From positions 1 to 38,063 of the forward strand of contig CAMYJI010000027.1 in NCBI GenBank assembly GCA_947258545.1: a stretch of DNA of 38,063 nucleotides, given 5' to 3'. The notes below the pieces were generated by a model. The model saw nothing but the letters and a program-made list of their open reading frames with translations, was not told the DNA's origin and did not search any database. A program made the translations under genes and the position numbers. Origin of the DNA: an uncultured Ectothiorhodospiraceae bacterium (GTDB lineage Bacteria; Pseudomonadota; Gammaproteobacteria; UBA9214). The stretch's first letter is position 1, and every line of letters begins with the position of its first letter. This document shows positions 1-9,920 of this stretch, one piece after another.

Positions 1-680
1 CCCATCATGGCCATACCCATCTCGGACATCACGGTGCGCACGTCCGCGAAATCGACATTGATGAGTCCGGGCCGGGTAATCAATTCCGCGATACCCTGGA
101 CGGCGCCCAGCAGCACATCGTTGGCCGACTTGAAGGCGTCCAGCAGACTGATCTGCTTGCCGAGAACCGACAGCAGCTTCTCGTTCGGGATGGTTATCAG
201 GGAGTCCACATACTGGCCCAGTTCCTTGATGCCGTTATGGGCGACGTGCAGGCGCTTGCTGCCCTCAAACGGAAATGGCTTGGTGACCACGGCCACGGTG
301 AGAATCCCCAGTTCCTTGGCGACCTGGGCCACCACCGGTGCAGCACCGGTGCCGGTCCCGCCACCCATGCCAGCCGTGATGAACAGCATGTCGCTACCCT
401 CGATGACCTCATGAATCCGGTCACGGTCATCGTGCGCAGCCTGCCGGCCCACGTCCGGGTTCGCACCGGCACCCAGTCCCTTGGTGATAGCGCTGCCCAT
501 CTGCAAGGTGGTACGCGCCGACATGTTCTTCAATGCCTGGGCGTCCGTGTTTGCACAGATGAAATCCACGCCATCGATATTTGCCTCCACCATATGCTGC
601 ACGGCATTGCCGCCACCACCACCGACGCCGATAACCTTGATTACCGCGTTCTGTCCGATTGAATCCAGCAATTCAAACAT
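1..680 (-). CDS. ftsZ: Cell division protein FtsZ (3' part beyond window)
   Basis: Tubulin-like GTPase that polymerises into the Z-ring at midcell and recruits the divisome. The first 226 codons are present; the rest lies beyond position 1. Visible are the glycine-rich N-terminal loop (residues 18-24), the GTP-binding signature GGGTGTG (106-112) and the T7 loop NVDFADV, whose Asp209 and Asp212 match the catalytic pair in E. coli numbering. The ATG at 680 is preceded by AAGGAG (688-693 on the plus strand), a strong ribosome binding site. It is the last gene of the dcw cluster, 106 bp after ftsA. That gap is large for this cluster and may hold a private promoter. Confidence 0.98.
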   Translation of the reverse strand, partial: MFELLDSIGQNAVIKVIGVGGGGGNAVQHMVEANIDGVDFICANTDAQALKNMSARTTLQMGSAITKGLGAGANPDVGRQAAHDDRDRIHEVIEGSDMLFITAGMGGGTGTGAAPVVAQVAKELGILTVAVVTKPFPFEGSKRLHVAHNGIKELGQYVDSLITIPNEKLLSVLGKQISLLDAFKSANDVLLGAVQGIAELITRPGLINVDFADVRTVMSEMGMAMM

Positions 681-717
681 GTTGTCTCTCCTTATTAATG
701 AACATGTGAAAACAATT

Positions 718-745
718 AATTTACGCTCACAACCTGCATCAACAA
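718..745 (-). promoter_or_regulatory. Possible ftsZ-proximal promoter
   Basis: On the minus strand a TTGTTG (740-745) is followed after 16 nt by TAAATT (718-723). This would start transcription about 30 nt before the ftsZ ATG. The -35 match is poor, so this is tentative. The idea rests partly on the unusual 106-bp ftsA-ftsZ gap and on the known presence of extra ftsZ promoters in other gammaproteobacteria. Confidence 0.22.
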
Positions 746-786
746 CCACCTACCGTCATGTCACCCGTCACCCCTGTATTCCCTCC

Positions 787-2022
787 TCAGAAATTCCCCT
801 GAAACCAGCCCTTCATTCTTTCCCACACACCGCGCATGCCCTTGCCCAGACCGGCCTCCAGCGCACGCTGATCCCGGTTGTGATGACCAAACAGCAACAG
901 GCCGACACCGGTGGCGAAGATCGGGTTACGCACCACATCCACCAGCCCGGTCACGTATTGGGGCACACCCAGTCGTACCGGCATATGAAAAACTTCCTCG
1001 GCGAGCTCGACCAGGCCCTCGATCTTGGAACTGCCGCCGGTTAACACAATGCCGGCGGCCACCAGGTCCTCAAACCCGCTGCGCCGCAACTCCGCCTGCA
1101 CCAGCGACAGCAGTTCCTCGTAACGTGGCTCCACGACCTCGGCCAGGGTATGACGCGCCAGGCGCCGCGGCGGCCGGTCACCGACACTGGGGACCTCGAT
1201 ACTCTCATCGGCACTGGCCATTTGGGTCAATGCACAGGCGTACTTGATCTTGATCTCCTCGGCGGACTGGGTGGGAGTGCGCAGGGCGACCGCGATGTCA
1301 TTGGTGACCTGGTCGCCGGCAATCGGTATGACCGCAGTGTGGCGGATGGCACCCTCCGTGAACACGGCGATATCCGTGGTGCCGCCACCGATATCCACCA
1401 TGCAGATACCCAGTTCCTTCTCGTCCTCGGTCAGGGCCGAATAGCTCGATGCCAGCTGCTCCAGGATGATGTCGTCGACCTCGAGCCCGCAGCGACGCAC
1501 ACACTTGATGATATTCTGTGCGGCACTGACCGCCCCGGTGACCATGTGCACCTTGGCCTCCATACGCACACCGGACATACCAACCGGCTCGCGTATCCCT
1601 TCCTGGTTATCGATCAGGAATTCCTGCGGCAGTATGTGCAGGATCTTCTGGTCCGCCGGGATGGCCACGGCTCGAGCTGCATCGATCACCCGCTCCACGT
1701 CACCCGCGGTCACCTCCTTGTCCTTGATCGCGACGATGCCGTGAGAATTCAGGCTGCGGATATGGCTGCCCGCGATGCCGGCGTACACCGAGTGAATCTG
1801 GCAACCGGCCATCAACTCGGCCTCCTCGACGGCGCGCTGAATCGAGTGCACCGTGGACTCGATATTGACGACCACCCCCTTCTTCAGGCCGCGCGATGGA
1901 TGCGACCCGATACCGATCACCTCGATTGAGCCTTCCGGGGTGACCTCACCCACAATGGCAACCACCTTGGAGGTCCCGATGTCGAGACCCACGATCAAAT
2001 TCTTTTCACTCTTCTTTGGCAT
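787..2022 (-). CDS. ftsA: Cell division protein FtsA
   Basis: Actin-family ATPase that tethers FtsZ filaments to the cytoplasmic membrane and helps activate septal wall synthesis. The 411-residue protein (E. coli about 420) shows the phosphate-1 motif GLDIGTSKV near residues 12-20, the phosphate-2 motif DIGGGTTDIAVF in the middle, the adenosine motif TGGSSKIEG, and a C-terminal amphipathic helix with basic and aromatic residues (VWERMKGWFQGNF) that serves as membrane-targeting sequence. The ATG at 2022 lies 3 nt after the ftsQ stop. Its GGAGGA ribosome binding site is inside the last ftsQ codons, which suggests translational coupling. Confidence 0.98.
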   Translation of the reverse strand: MPKKSEKNLIVGLDIGTSKVVAIVGEVTPEGSIEVIGIGSHPSRGLKKGVVVNIESTVHSIQRAVEEAELMAGCQIHSVYAGIAGSHIRSLNSHGIVAIKDKEVTAGDVERVIDAARAVAIPADQKILHILPQEFLIDNQEGIREPVGMSGVRMEAKVHMVTGAVSAAQNIIKCVRRCGLEVDDIILEQLASSYSALTEDEKELGICMVDIGGGTTDIAVFTEGAIRHTAVIPIAGDQVTNDIAVALRTPTQSAEEIKIKYACALTQMASADESIEVPSVGDRPPRRLARHTLAEVVEPRYEELLSLVQAELRRSGFEDLVAAGIVLTGGSSKIEGLVELAEEVFHMPVRLGVPQYVTGLVDVVRNPIFATGVGLLLFGHHNRDQRALEAGLGKGMRGVWERMKGWFQGNF

Positions 2023-2025
2023 CGA

Positions 2026-2799
2026 CTAACCCTTGTCCTCCTTCGCACCTATTGACGCCTGGCGCCAGTCGACCGAAAACCCGTTGCTGTAACGCAGGTC
2101 AACACGCTGCAGTTCGTCGAGACGCGCCGCGAACACCTCCGTATAGGCGCGCACGAAACGCTGGAGGCGCCGGTAGGTATCTGTGCGCCCGAGCTCCAGC
2201 TGCACACCATTACTCAGTTCCACATGCCAGGCACGGCGCTCGTCCAGCTCGACGCGGGCGACCTGCATGCCCAGCGTGGCCAGTGTCTTGGCCATGCTCT
2301 GGTACTGACCCAGCACGGTCTTCTCGTGTCCTGCAGGCCCGGACAGCCATGGCAGGCCGGTCAACTCTGGCGTGTTTCCGGGGACAAACGGCTCACCGAA
2401 GCGGTTCAGGAAACCGTCCTCACCCCAATGGGCGATCGGATCCTGCTCCTCGATGGTCACGCTGAGGATGTCCGGCCAGATCCGCTGAACCCGCGCCTGG
2501 TAAACCCAGGGCAGGCCCTCGACCACATTACGGACACCTGCAACATCGACACTGAAGAAACCGCCCTCGATGTGCGGGGTCAGGCTTTGCTGCAGCGTTT
2601 CCCTTTGCTGGTAGCGCAACTCACCCTCGACCTCCACGACCCGTAACGGGAAGCGATAGGGGTCCTGCAGCCACTCCGCACACTGCATCACCGAGAAGGC
2701 CAGCAGCGCCAGCAACAGCAGGCCGGTCAGGGAGTGGATATGCGGTTGCAGGTATGCCTCCAGGATCTGCTGCAGGGACGGTCGCTTGGGCTTAGGCAT
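2026..2799 (-). CDS. ftsQ: Cell division protein FtsQ
   Basis: Bitopic divisome protein that connects with FtsL/FtsB and regulates septal synthesis. The 257-residue protein has a short cytoplasmic tail, one membrane segment (about 23-40), a POTRA domain (about 50-120, beginning FPLRVVEVEGE) and a periplasmic FtsQ/DivIB domain. The open frame extends upstream to 3012 but that part lies inside ddl. I chose the ATG at 2799 because a GGAGG site lies just upstream and because it overlaps the ddl stop by 8 nt (2792-2799), typical of coupled genes. Length is near the E. coli protein (276 residues). Confidence 0.96.
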   Translation of the reverse strand: MPKPKRPSLQQILEAYLQPHIHSLTGLLLLALLAFSVMQCAEWLQDPYRFPLRVVEVEGELRYQQRETLQQSLTPHIEGGFFSVDVAGVRNVVEGLPWVYQARVQRIWPDILSVTIEEQDPIAHWGEDGFLNRFGEPFVPGNTPELTGLPWLSGPAGHEKTVLGQYQSMAKTLATLGMQVARVELDERRAWHVELSNGVQLELGRTDTYRRLQRFVRAYTEVFAARLDELQRVDLRYSNGFSVDWRQASIGAKEDKG

Positions 2800-3760
2800 C
2801 AGGCCCTCCGCAGGCAGCCGGCGGCTGCGCCAGGGTGGATTCCAGGATACGGCAGACCAGCCGGGTGAAATCCACACCGCCGGCATGCGCGGCCATCGGC
2901 ACCAGGCTGTGGTCGGTGAGTCCTGGCACGGTGTTGACCTCGATAAACCAGGGCCGGTTATCCCCATCCAGCATGAAATCAACCCGCCCCCAGCCGCTTG
3001 CCCCCACGGCACGGAATGCGGCCAGCGCCTGCTCCTGCAACAATGCCTCGTCTGCCGCAGCCAGACCGCAGGGAATCAGGTAGCGCGTGGTATCGGCCTC
3101 GTATTTCGCCGCGTAGTCATAGAAGGTGTTGGGTGTCTCCAGGCAGATCAGCGGCAGGGTCTCGTCCAGCAGGATCCCGGCGGTGTATTCCCGCCCCGAG
3201 ATCCACTGCTCGGCAAAGATCTCGTCATCGTATTTCCGGGCCAGCTGCCAGGCGCCCTCCAGCTGGTCGGCAGAATCGACCTTGCTGATACCGATGCTGG
3301 AGCCCTCATGCGCCGGCTTGACGATCACCGGGTACGGCAGGGCATCCTTCCTGGCGGCGACCTCGGCTGCATCCCCGAGCGGCGTGAACGGCGGCGTCGG
3401 TATGCCCGCACTCTCCCACACCTGTTTGGTGCGCAACTTGTCCATGGCCAGTGCGGAACCGAGCACACCGCTGCCGGTGTAGGGCAGGCCCAGCGCGTCC
3501 AGCAGGCCCTGCACGACACCGTCCTCACCACCGCGGCCATGCAGGGCAATGAACGCCCGCGCGTAACCACCACTGGAGAGTGTGCTCACCAGGCCCGCGT
3601 CCGCCGCATCCAGGCCGTGCGCATCGATGCCCGCTGCCTGCAGTGTCTGCAGCACGGCCCGGCCGCTCTGCAGCGAGATCTCGCGTTCAGCCGACTGTCC
3701 GCCCATCAGCACCACCACCTTGCCGAATTTCGTTTCACTTTCCTTGCCCGTATTGCCCAT
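2792..3760 (-). CDS. ddlB: D-alanine--D-alanine ligase
   Basis: ATP-grasp ligase that joins two D-alanines, giving the dipeptide that MurF adds to the peptidoglycan precursor in the cytoplasm. Family motifs are the N-terminal LMGGQSAEREISL, HGRGGEDG, the ATP-grasp loop GSSIGISK and the C-terminal metal/substrate segment EVNTVPGLTDHSLVP. The start is uncertain: the frame is open from a TTG at 3772 (4-nt overlap with murB), with a GTG at 3763 and an ATG at 3760. I give the ATG (322 residues), which lies 8 nt after the murB stop. None of the options has a strong ribosome binding site. Confidence 0.96.
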   Translation of the reverse strand: MGNTGKESETKFGKVVVLMGGQSAEREISLQSGRAVLQTLQAAGIDAHGLDAADAGLVSTLSSGGYARAFIALHGRGGEDGVVQGLLDALGLPYTGSGVLGSALAMDKLRTKQVWESAGIPTPPFTPLGDAAEVAARKDALPYPVIVKPAHEGSSIGISKVDSADQLEGAWQLARKYDDEIFAEQWISGREYTAGILLDETLPLICLETPNTFYDYAAKYEADTTRYLIPCGLAAADEALLQEQALAAFRAVGASGWGRVDFMLDGDNRPWFIEVNTVPGLTDHSLVPMAAHAGGVDFTRLVCRILESTLAQPPAACGGPDA

Positions 3761-3768
3761 CACTGAAT

Positions 3769-4674
3769 TCAAGCCGCCGGTTTGTCACCGACAATGCAGA
3801 CCTCCGTTTCCAGCACAATGCCGTGCTCCCGTTTCACCCGGTCACGCACCTGCTCGATCAGGGCCTCGATGTCCGCTGCATTGGCAGTGCCCGTATTGAT
3901 AATGAAGTTGGCATGTTTTTCCGAGACCCGGGCGCCCCCGATGCCGACCCCCTTGAGTCCTGAGGCCTCGATCAGGCGTGCGGCGTAATCACCCGGTGGA
4001 TTGCGAAAAACCGAACCACAGCTGTATTGCTGGGTCGGTTGGGTTGCGCCGCGCTGTGCCAGCAGTTTGCGTATGCGTTCCTGTGCAGCCGCGGCATCGC
4101 CGTGTTCGAGCTGCAGGTGCACGGCCACAAACCATTCGTCCTGCGGACCCGTCACGCTGCGGTAGCCGATGCGGTACTCGCTCGGATAACGTGTATGCAA
4201 ACATCCCTCATGATCCACCGTTTCCACCGCAAGGACATGTGTCCAGGTCTCGCCACCGAAGGCCCCGGCATTCATGGCCAGCGCACCGCCCATGGTCCCG
4301 GGTATCCCGGCCAGAAACTCGACCCCGACCAGACCGGCCCTGGCGGTCAGGCGCGCCACCTTGCTGCAGGTCATGCCGCTGGCGGCACGCAGGGTGTTGT
4401 CATCCAGCCACTCGAAGCTCGACAGGGCAGCGAAGGTGGAGATCACGGTGCCCGCAAAGCCGCCATCACGTACCAGCAGATTACTACCGAGCCCCAGCCA
4501 CAACAGTGGCTCGTCACGGTCCAGGTCGCGCAGAAAGTCACACAGGTCATCGATGTCTGCCGGCTGGAAAAAACACCGTGCCGGACCGCCGGTACGCCAT
4601 GAACTGTGTGCGGCCATGGGCTCGTCATAATGCAACTCACCGCGCCACTGTGGTGTCTGTTCGGCCACCATCAT
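3769..4674 (-). CDS. murB: UDP-N-acetylenolpyruvoylglucosamine reductase MurB
   Basis: FAD enzyme that uses NADPH to reduce enolpyruvyl-UDP-GlcNAc to UDP-N-acetylmuramic acid. Visible are the FAD-binding segments GLGSNLLVRDGGF and GIPGTMGGALAMNAGA, the substrate arginine region EYRIGYR, and the catalytic serine in CGSVFRNP. The compact C-terminal part resembles the shorter type II MurB rather than the longer E. coli type I form; this is from general knowledge of the family. The start is ambiguous: GTG at 4686, ATG at 4674 or 4671, or GTG at 4668 are all in frame, with a GAGG at 4675-4678. I list the first ATG (301 residues). Confidence 0.95.
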   Translation of the reverse strand: MMVAEQTPQWRGELHYDEPMAAHSSWRTGGPARCFFQPADIDDLCDFLRDLDRDEPLLWLGLGSNLLVRDGGFAGTVISTFAALSSFEWLDDNTLRAASGMTCSKVARLTARAGLVGVEFLAGIPGTMGGALAMNAGAFGGETWTHVLAVETVDHEGCLHTRYPSEYRIGYRSVTGPQDEWFVAVHLQLEHGDAAAAQERIRKLLAQRGATQPTQQYSCGSVFRNPPGDYAARLIEASGLKGVGIGGARVSEKHANFIINTGTANAADIEALIEQVRDRVKREHGIVLETEVCIVGDKPAA

Positions 4675-4702
4675 CCTCGTTGCCACCGGAGTGATTCAGT
4701 CA

Positions 4703-6145
4703 TTACGCTCCCCCTGCCACCTGCAGCTCACCCGCCAGCCGCGCCGCGATGGCACCGATATCGCCGGCACCCAGGGTCAGCAGCACATCGCCGTCCTGGA
4801 GGATGTCCTGCAACACCTGCGGCAACTCGTTGATATGTTCCACGAACACCGGGTCGATATGCCCGCGCGCCCGGATGCCACGGCACAGGGCGCGCCCGTC
4901 CGCGCCACTGATGGGTGTCTCGCCGGCCGCATACACCTCGCCGAGCACCAGCACGTCTACCTCGGACAACACCTGGATGAAGTCATCGAACAGGTCGCGG
5001 GTGCGGGTATAGCGGTGCGGCTGAAATGCCACCACCAGGCGCCGCCCAGGCCAGCCGCTTCGCACCGCTGCCAGCGTCGGTGCGATCTCACTCGGGTGAT
5101 GTGCATAATCGTCGATCAGCAATACGCTGCCGGCAGGGGTCGTTACATCGCCAGCAACCTGGAAGCGCCGGCCGATGCCCTGGAAATGGGACAGCCCCTG
5201 CTGAATGGCATCATCGGACACACCCAGCTCGGAGGCCACGGCAATCGCCGCCAGCGCATTCAGGACATTGTGACTACCTGGCAGATTGAGGATCACCGCG
5301 AGATCGGCGCGCCCGGAACGCCGCACCTTGAAATGGGTCTGCATGCCACGCTGCTGCAGATCGGTGGCCTGTACATCGGCATCCGCACCGAGTCCGTAGG
5401 TAATCATCGGCCGGGTGACTTCAACGAGGATGTTGCGCACATCGGGATCATCCAGGCACAGCACCGCCAGCCCGTAGAACGGCAGGTGGTGCAGGAATTC
5501 AATGAAGGTCTGGCGCAGGCGCTCGAAATCCCCTTCGTAGGTCGACAGGTGATCGGCGTCGATATTGGTCACCACGGCCATCGATGGCTGCAGATACAGG
5601 AACGAGGCATCGCTTTCATCCGCCTCGGCGACCAGGTAGTGACCGTCACCGAGGCGGGCGTGGCTGTCGGCACTGTTGAGCTGGCCGCCGATTACGAAGG
5701 TCGGGTCGAGCTCGCCCTCGGCCAGCAGGCTGGTAATCAGGCTGGTGGTGGTGGTCTTGCCGTGGGTGCCGGCCACACCGATCCCGTAACGGAAGCGCAT
5801 CAGCTCGGCGAGCATTTCGGCACGCGGCACCACCGGCACGCGCTGCTGCCGGGCCGCGACCACCTCGGGATTGTCGGCGGCAATTGCCGAGGACACCACC
5901 ACGGCATCACACTCGGCCAGGTGGCTGGCATCGTGACCGATCCAGACCTGCACACCCAGCCGGGCCAGGCGCCGGGTGACTGTGTTCTCGCGCAGGTCGG
6001 AGCCGCTCACCACGTAGCCGAGGTTGTGCAACACCTCGGCGATACCACCCATGCCGGCGCCACCCGCACCGACAAAATGGATGCGTCGCACCCGGCCCAT
6101 GCCCTGCGGTTGCGAGGCGGCGGTGGGACGTGCCGGCAGGCTCAT
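4703..6145 (-). CDS. murC: UDP-N-acetylmuramate--L-alanine ligase MurC
   Basis: Mur ligase that adds L-alanine to UDP-MurNAc, the first step of stem peptide synthesis. The 480-residue protein has an N-terminal nucleotide-binding fold with [15 protein letters not shown] (about 24-38), the ATP P-loop [10 protein letters not shown] (from residue 126), a central domain with EADESDASF and [10 protein letters not shown], and a C-terminal domain with [10 protein letters not shown] and FQPHRYTRT. The frame is open to 6199, but the ATG at 6145 has an excellent GGGAGGT site and overlaps the murG stop as ATGA, so I start there. Confidence 0.98.
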   Translation of the reverse strand: MSLPARPTAASQPQGMGRVRRIHFVGAGGAGMGGIAEVLHNLGYVVSGSDLRENTVTRRLARLGVQVWIGHDASHLAECDAVVVSSAIAADNPEVVAARQQRVPVVPRAEMLAELMRFRYGIGVAGTHGKTTTTSLITSLLAEGELDPTFVIGGQLNSADSHARLGDGHYLVAEADESDASFLYLQPSMAVVTNIDADHLSTYEGDFERLRQTFIEFLHHLPFYGLAVLCLDDPDVRNILVEVTRPMITYGLGADADVQATDLQQRGMQTHFKVRRSGRADLAVILNLPGSHNVLNALAAIAVASELGVSDDAIQQGLSHFQGIGRRFQVAGDVTTPAGSVLLIDDYAHHPSEIAPTLAAVRSGWPGRRLVVAFQPHRYTRTRDLFDDFIQVLSEVDVLVLGEVYAAGETPISGADGRALCRGIRARGHIDPVFVEHINELPQVLQDILQDGDVLLTLGAGDIGAIAARLAGELQVAGGA

Positions 6146-7272
6146 GTCGCACCTCCCGTAGCGCCAGGCAGCGGCGCCTGGCCGGCCGCTTCCAGACAAA
6201 ATCCTGCCACCTGCCGGGCCGCATCCGGCCGGGCAAGTTCACGCGCCCGGGAGGCCATCTCAAGCAGCGCATCCCGATCTACACTGTAAGCGGCCAGCAG
6301 TCTGGCCAGCCGCTCCTCCGTCAGCGCCGGCTGCGGCACCAGCACGGCCGCCCCGGCATCGGCCAGGTAGCCGGCATTGCCGGTCTGATGGTCGTCGGTG
6401 GCGTAGGGAAACGGCACCAGGATTGATGCCACACCGGCGGCACACAGTTCCGCCACCGTCAGGGCGCCGGCACGACATACCACCAGATCGGCCCAGGCAT
6501 AGGCGGCGGCCATATCCTCGACGAAGGCCTCCACCCGCGCCGAACTGTCGAGTTCCCGGTAACGCTCACGCACGCCAGCCTCATCGGCCTGACCTGTCTG
6601 GTGATGTATCTGCGGGCGCGCCTCCAGCGGGAGACGGGCCATGGCCTGCGGGACCACCCGGTTCAATGCCTGCGCACCCAGGCTGCCGCCGATGACCAGC
6701 AGGTGCAGTGCGCCGGAGTGCTCACGCAGACGCCGCGCCGGTTCCGGCATAGCGGCGATCGCACTGCGCACCGGATTGCCGGTATGCACAGCGTGACGAG
6801 CGGCCGGCATGCTGCCGGGAAAGGCCTCCAGGACATGACGTGCCAGCGGTGCCAGCAGGCGATTGGTCAGACCGGCAACCGAGTTCTGTTCATGGATCAC
6901 CAGCGGACAACGCATCAGCCAAGCCACCAGGCCACCCGGACCGGCGGCGAAGCCGCCCATCCCCAGGACCGCGATCGGGCGCAGGCGCAGGAAGATGACC
7001 ACGGACTGGAGCACAGCGAAGGCCAGCATGAACGGGGCGACCAGCAGGCGCAGCAAACCCTTGCCGCGCAGGCCGGTGACACGTATCGCTGACAGCGCAT
7101 AACCGGCCGCCGGGACCACCCGGGCCTCCAGTCCGCGCCGGGTACCCAGCCAGGAGACGGGTACGCCCAGGGTCGACAGTTCATTGGCAACCGCAAGTGC
7201 GGGAAATACATGGCCCCCCGTTCCTCCCGCCATGATCAGCACCGGTCGCTGATTAGCTGCGGCCTGCATCAT
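6142..7272 (-). CDS. murG: Lipid II synthase MurG (UDP-GlcNAc transferase)
   Basis: Membrane-associated GT-B glycosyltransferase that transfers GlcNAc from UDP-GlcNAc to lipid I, making lipid II on the inner face of the membrane. The 376-residue protein shows loop 1 [15 protein letters not shown] (about 15-29), loop 2 [26 protein letters not shown], the C-domain glycine loop [10 protein letters not shown], and the donor-binding segments [11 protein letters not shown] and [11 protein letters not shown]. The ATG at 7272 overlaps the ftsW stop by 4 nt and sits behind two GGAGG sequences. The adjacent ATG at 7269 is equally possible. Confidence 0.98.
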   Translation of the reverse strand: MMQAAANQRPVLIMAGGTGGHVFPALAVANELSTLGVPVSWLGTRRGLEARVVPAAGYALSAIRVTGLRGKGLLRLLVAPFMLAFAVLQSVVIFLRLRPIAVLGMGGFAAGPGGLVAWLMRCPLVIHEQNSVAGLTNRLLAPLARHVLEAFPGSMPAARHAVHTGNPVRSAIAAMPEPARRLREHSGALHLLVIGGSLGAQALNRVVPQAMARLPLEARPQIHHQTGQADEAGVRERYRELDSSARVEAFVEDMAAAYAWADLVVCRAGALTVAELCAAGVASILVPFPYATDDHQTGNAGYLADAGAAVLVPQPALTEERLARLLAAYSVDRDALLEMASRARELARPDAARQVAGFCLEAAGQAPLPGATGGAT

Positions 7273-8480
7273 GCCTCCCGCCTCCGGTAGCGTGCCGCGG
7301 CAGTGCCACTGGCCGGCAGACCATTGACGGTGCATCGGGTCTCATAGTCGATTCGCAGCAGGAGAGCAACCGCGGCGCACATCACTATCATGCTGGAACC
7401 GCCATAACTCATCAGTGGCAATGTCAGTCCCTTGGTGGGCAGCAAGCCCATGTTGACACCCATGTTGATAAAACTTTGCAGGCCGAACCAGATACCGATG
7501 CCGTAGGCCAGGTAGGCGGCAAAGGCATTACCGGCCTTCTCCGCCTGCGTGGCTATAGACAAGGCGCGCGACACCAGCAGCACATACAGCGCAATCACGA
7601 TGAGCACACCCAGCAACCCGAGTTCCTCGGCCAGTACCGCGAATACAAAGTCGGTGTGCGCCTCCGGCAGATAGAACAGCTTCTGGATGCTGGCACCGAG
7701 ACCGACACCGAACCATTCGCCGCGGCCGATGGCGATCAGTGACTGGGTCAGCTGGAACCCGCTGTTGAAGGGGTCCGCCCAGGGATTCAGGAAGGTGGTC
7801 AGGCGTTCCATGCGATACGGTGAAGAGACCGCCATGCCGGTCAGCGCCAGGCCGCCCAGGCCGAGCACGCCGCTGAACTGCAACAGACGCACGCCGGCGA
7901 TGAAGATCATGCCCATGGCGGTCGCGATCAGCACGACGGTAGCACCAAAGTCCGGCTCGAGCAGCAACAGCAGCGAGGCCAGCACCAACAGACCCAGCGG
8001 CTTGATGAAACCGTAGACTTGCGTGCGCACCTCTTCGCCGTGACGCGCCAGATAACTCGCCAGGTAAATCAGGATCATCAGCTTGGCCGGCTCGGAAGCC
8101 TGCAGGCGGAACAGGCCGGTGTTGATCCAGCGCACGCTGCCATTGACCTCGTGGCCGACGCCGGGGATGAGCACGGCGACCAGCAGCGCCAACCCCCCTA
8201 CCAGCAGCACCAGGCCGCCTTGTTGCAACCACCTCAGTCGCAAACGGTACGTGGCCATGCCGACAAGGGCGCCCAGGCAGATGTAGATGCCCTGGCGGAT
8301 GGCATAGTGGAACGGCTGCCCCAGTTCACGCTCGGCCAGGGTGATCGACGCTGAGGCCACCATGACCAGTCCCAGTGCCGCCAGTGCCAGGACACCGCCC
8401 AGCAGCCAGTAATCCAGGCGCGGCATGCGCACGGTGCTGGGGCCCTTCAAACTGGCCTGGCGTGCAGCGGTCGAGATCAT
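7269..8480 (-). CDS. ftsW: Septal peptidoglycan glycosyltransferase FtsW (SEDS family)
   Basis: Polytopic SEDS-family polymerase that works with FtsI to make septal peptidoglycan from lipid II. The 403-residue protein is strongly hydrophobic with about ten membrane segments. It carries the family motifs GSVRWINTG, SEPAKLMILIYLA, LLEPDFGATVV, NPWADPFNSGFQ, and the large periplasmic loop segment YLPEAHTDFVFAVLAEELG, whose aspartate is the conserved SEDS catalytic position. GLLPTKGLTLPLMSYGGSS near the C-terminus is also diagnostic. The ATG overlaps the murD stop by 4 nt. Pairing with murG and murD is typical of dcw clusters. Confidence 0.98.
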   Translation of the reverse strand: MISTAARQASLKGPSTVRMPRLDYWLLGGVLALAALGLVMVASASITLAERELGQPFHYAIRQGIYICLGALVGMATYRLRLRWLQQGGLVLLVGGLALLVAVLIPGVGHEVNGSVRWINTGLFRLQASEPAKLMILIYLASYLARHGEEVRTQVYGFIKPLGLLVLASLLLLLEPDFGATVVLIATAMGMIFIAGVRLLQFSGVLGLGGLALTGMAVSSPYRMERLTTFLNPWADPFNSGFQLTQSLIAIGRGEWFGVGLGASIQKLFYLPEAHTDFVFAVLAEELGLLGVLIVIALYVLLVSRALSIATQAEKAGNAFAAYLAYGIGIWFGLQSFINMGVNMGLLPTKGLTLPLMSYGGSSMIVMCAAVALLLRIDYETRCTVNGLPASGTAAARYRRREA

Positions 8481-9844
8481 GCGATCTGCTCCCGCACAGT
8501 CCTGATGAAGATGTCGCCACGCTCCTCGAAGTTACGAAACATATCGGTACTGGCACACGCCGGGGACAACAGCACACTGTCACCGGGCTGCGCTATCCCC
8601 GCGGCAAGCGCCACTGCCTGCGTCATGTCGGTAGCCGGAGTGACCGGCACATGGCCCTGCAATACGGCCTGCAGCCGCCTGGCATCCTTGCCGATCACCA
8701 CGGCCGCGCGGCCCTTGGCCTGCAGCGCCGCCGCCAGTGGTTTCAAGTCAGCCCCCTTGGCATCACCGCCGGCGATCAGCACAATGGATCCCTCCGCACT
8801 TTCGATGGCGGCCAGCGTGGCGCCCACGTTGGTGCCCTTGGAATCGTTGTACCAGCGAACGCCGTTATGCTCCGCGACCAGCTGCATGCGATGCGGCAGG
8901 CCGCGGAACTCGTTGATCGTCTCGATCATGGCATCCTCCTCCAGACCGATGGCGTCACCCAGGGCCAGGGCGGCCAGCACATTCACCACATTGTGATGGC
9001 CTGCCATGCGGATGGCCGACACCGGCATGATGCGTTCGTCGCCCCGCGCCAGCCACTGTGCACCCTGGTAATCACGCACACCGAACTCACCCGCGACCGG
9101 TTCGCCGAGGGTATAGCGCAGCTGTCGCCGGCCGGTATCAGCCAGCGCAGATGCCAGTGGGTCATCGGCGTTCACTACTTGCACGGCCGCGTCGCGATAA
9201 ACGGTCTGCTTGGCACTTGAATAGGCCGCGAGATCTGAATAACGGTCCATGTGGTCCGCACTGATATTGAGCACCACCGCTGCCGCGGGCCTGAGTGAGT
9301 GCGTGGTCTCCAGCTGGAAGCTGGAAAGTTCGAGCACATACAGGTCAGGCTCGCTGTCCATGATCAGGTCGAGCGCCGGCACCCCGATATTGCCACCGGT
9401 GCGCACCACCTTGCCGGCACGCTGCGCCATCGCACTCAGCAAGGTCGTTACCGTGCTTTTTCCGTTCGAACCGGTAATGGCCACCACGGGGGCGCGTGCG
9501 ACCTGGGCAAACAGCTCGATATCACCGATGACCGGTACACCCCGCGCGGCGGCTGCGGCAATCGCTGGATCCTGTATTGACACACCCGGGCTGACGACAA
9601 TGCGTTCGGCCCGTTCAAAGGCCTGCTCCTTGAAGCCGCCCAGGAACAAGGCGACATCCGCCGGCAGCTCCTTGCGCAGGTCTTCCAGACCCGGTGGCTG
9701 CGCGCGGCTGTCGACGACGGCGACCGGCACTTCGTGATGCCACAGGTAGCGCGCCACCGACAGGCCGGTCTTGCCGAGCCCGACCACCAGCGTCCTGTGT
9801 GCATTATCGGTCATGTCTGCCATTATCGAATTCGGAACTGCCAT
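8477..9844 (-). CDS. murD: UDP-N-acetylmuramoyl-L-alanine--D-glutamate ligase MurD
   Basis: Mur ligase adding D-glutamate to UDP-MurNAc-L-Ala. The 455-residue protein has the N-terminal VVGLGKTGLSVARYL, the ATP loop TGSNGKSTVTTLL (GSNGKST at 125-131), LELSSFQLE, NISADHMDRY and the C-terminal NDSKGTNVGAT and LSPACASTDMFRNFEERG. The ATG at 9844 is preferred because GGGGA lies 5 nt upstream; internal ATGs at 9823 and 9814 lack such a site. A 76-bp gap separates it from mraY, the only sizeable spacing in the mur block; I see no clear promoter or terminator in it. Confidence 0.97.
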   Translation of the reverse strand: MAVPNSIMADMTDNAHRTLVVGLGKTGLSVARYLWHHEVPVAVVDSRAQPPGLEDLRKELPADVALFLGGFKEQAFERAERIVVSPGVSIQDPAIAAAAARGVPVIGDIELFAQVARAPVVAITGSNGKSTVTTLLSAMAQRAGKVVRTGGNIGVPALDLIMDSEPDLYVLELSSFQLETTHSLRPAAAVVLNISADHMDRYSDLAAYSSAKQTVYRDAAVQVVNADDPLASALADTGRRQLRYTLGEPVAGEFGVRDYQGAQWLARGDERIMPVSAIRMAGHHNVVNVLAALALGDAIGLEEDAMIETINEFRGLPHRMQLVAEHNGVRWYNDSKGTNVGATLAAIESAEGSIVLIAGGDAKGADLKPLAAALQAKGRAAVVIGKDARRLQAVLQGHVPVTPATDMTQAVALAAGIAQPGDSVLLSPACASTDMFRNFEERGDIFIRTVREQIA

Positions 9845-9920
9845 TGAATCCCCAAACCACCTTCAGTAACTATCAGCCGCAGCACGCCCGTTGAACTCCG
9901 GGCCTGGCGGCAAAAAATGC

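Noticed and set aside
2800..3012. N-terminal extension of the ftsQ frame (71 codons)
   Set aside because: It overlaps ddl in another frame, has no FtsQ-like sequence, and the ATG at 2799 has a clear ribosome binding site and normal FtsQ length.
4691..6289. Long plus-strand open frame of 532 codons opposite murC
   Set aside because: It lies wholly antisense to a well-supported murC and the end of murG, has low-complexity His/Gly/Gln-rich content typical of mirrored GC-rich codons, and no ribosome binding site or family resemblance.
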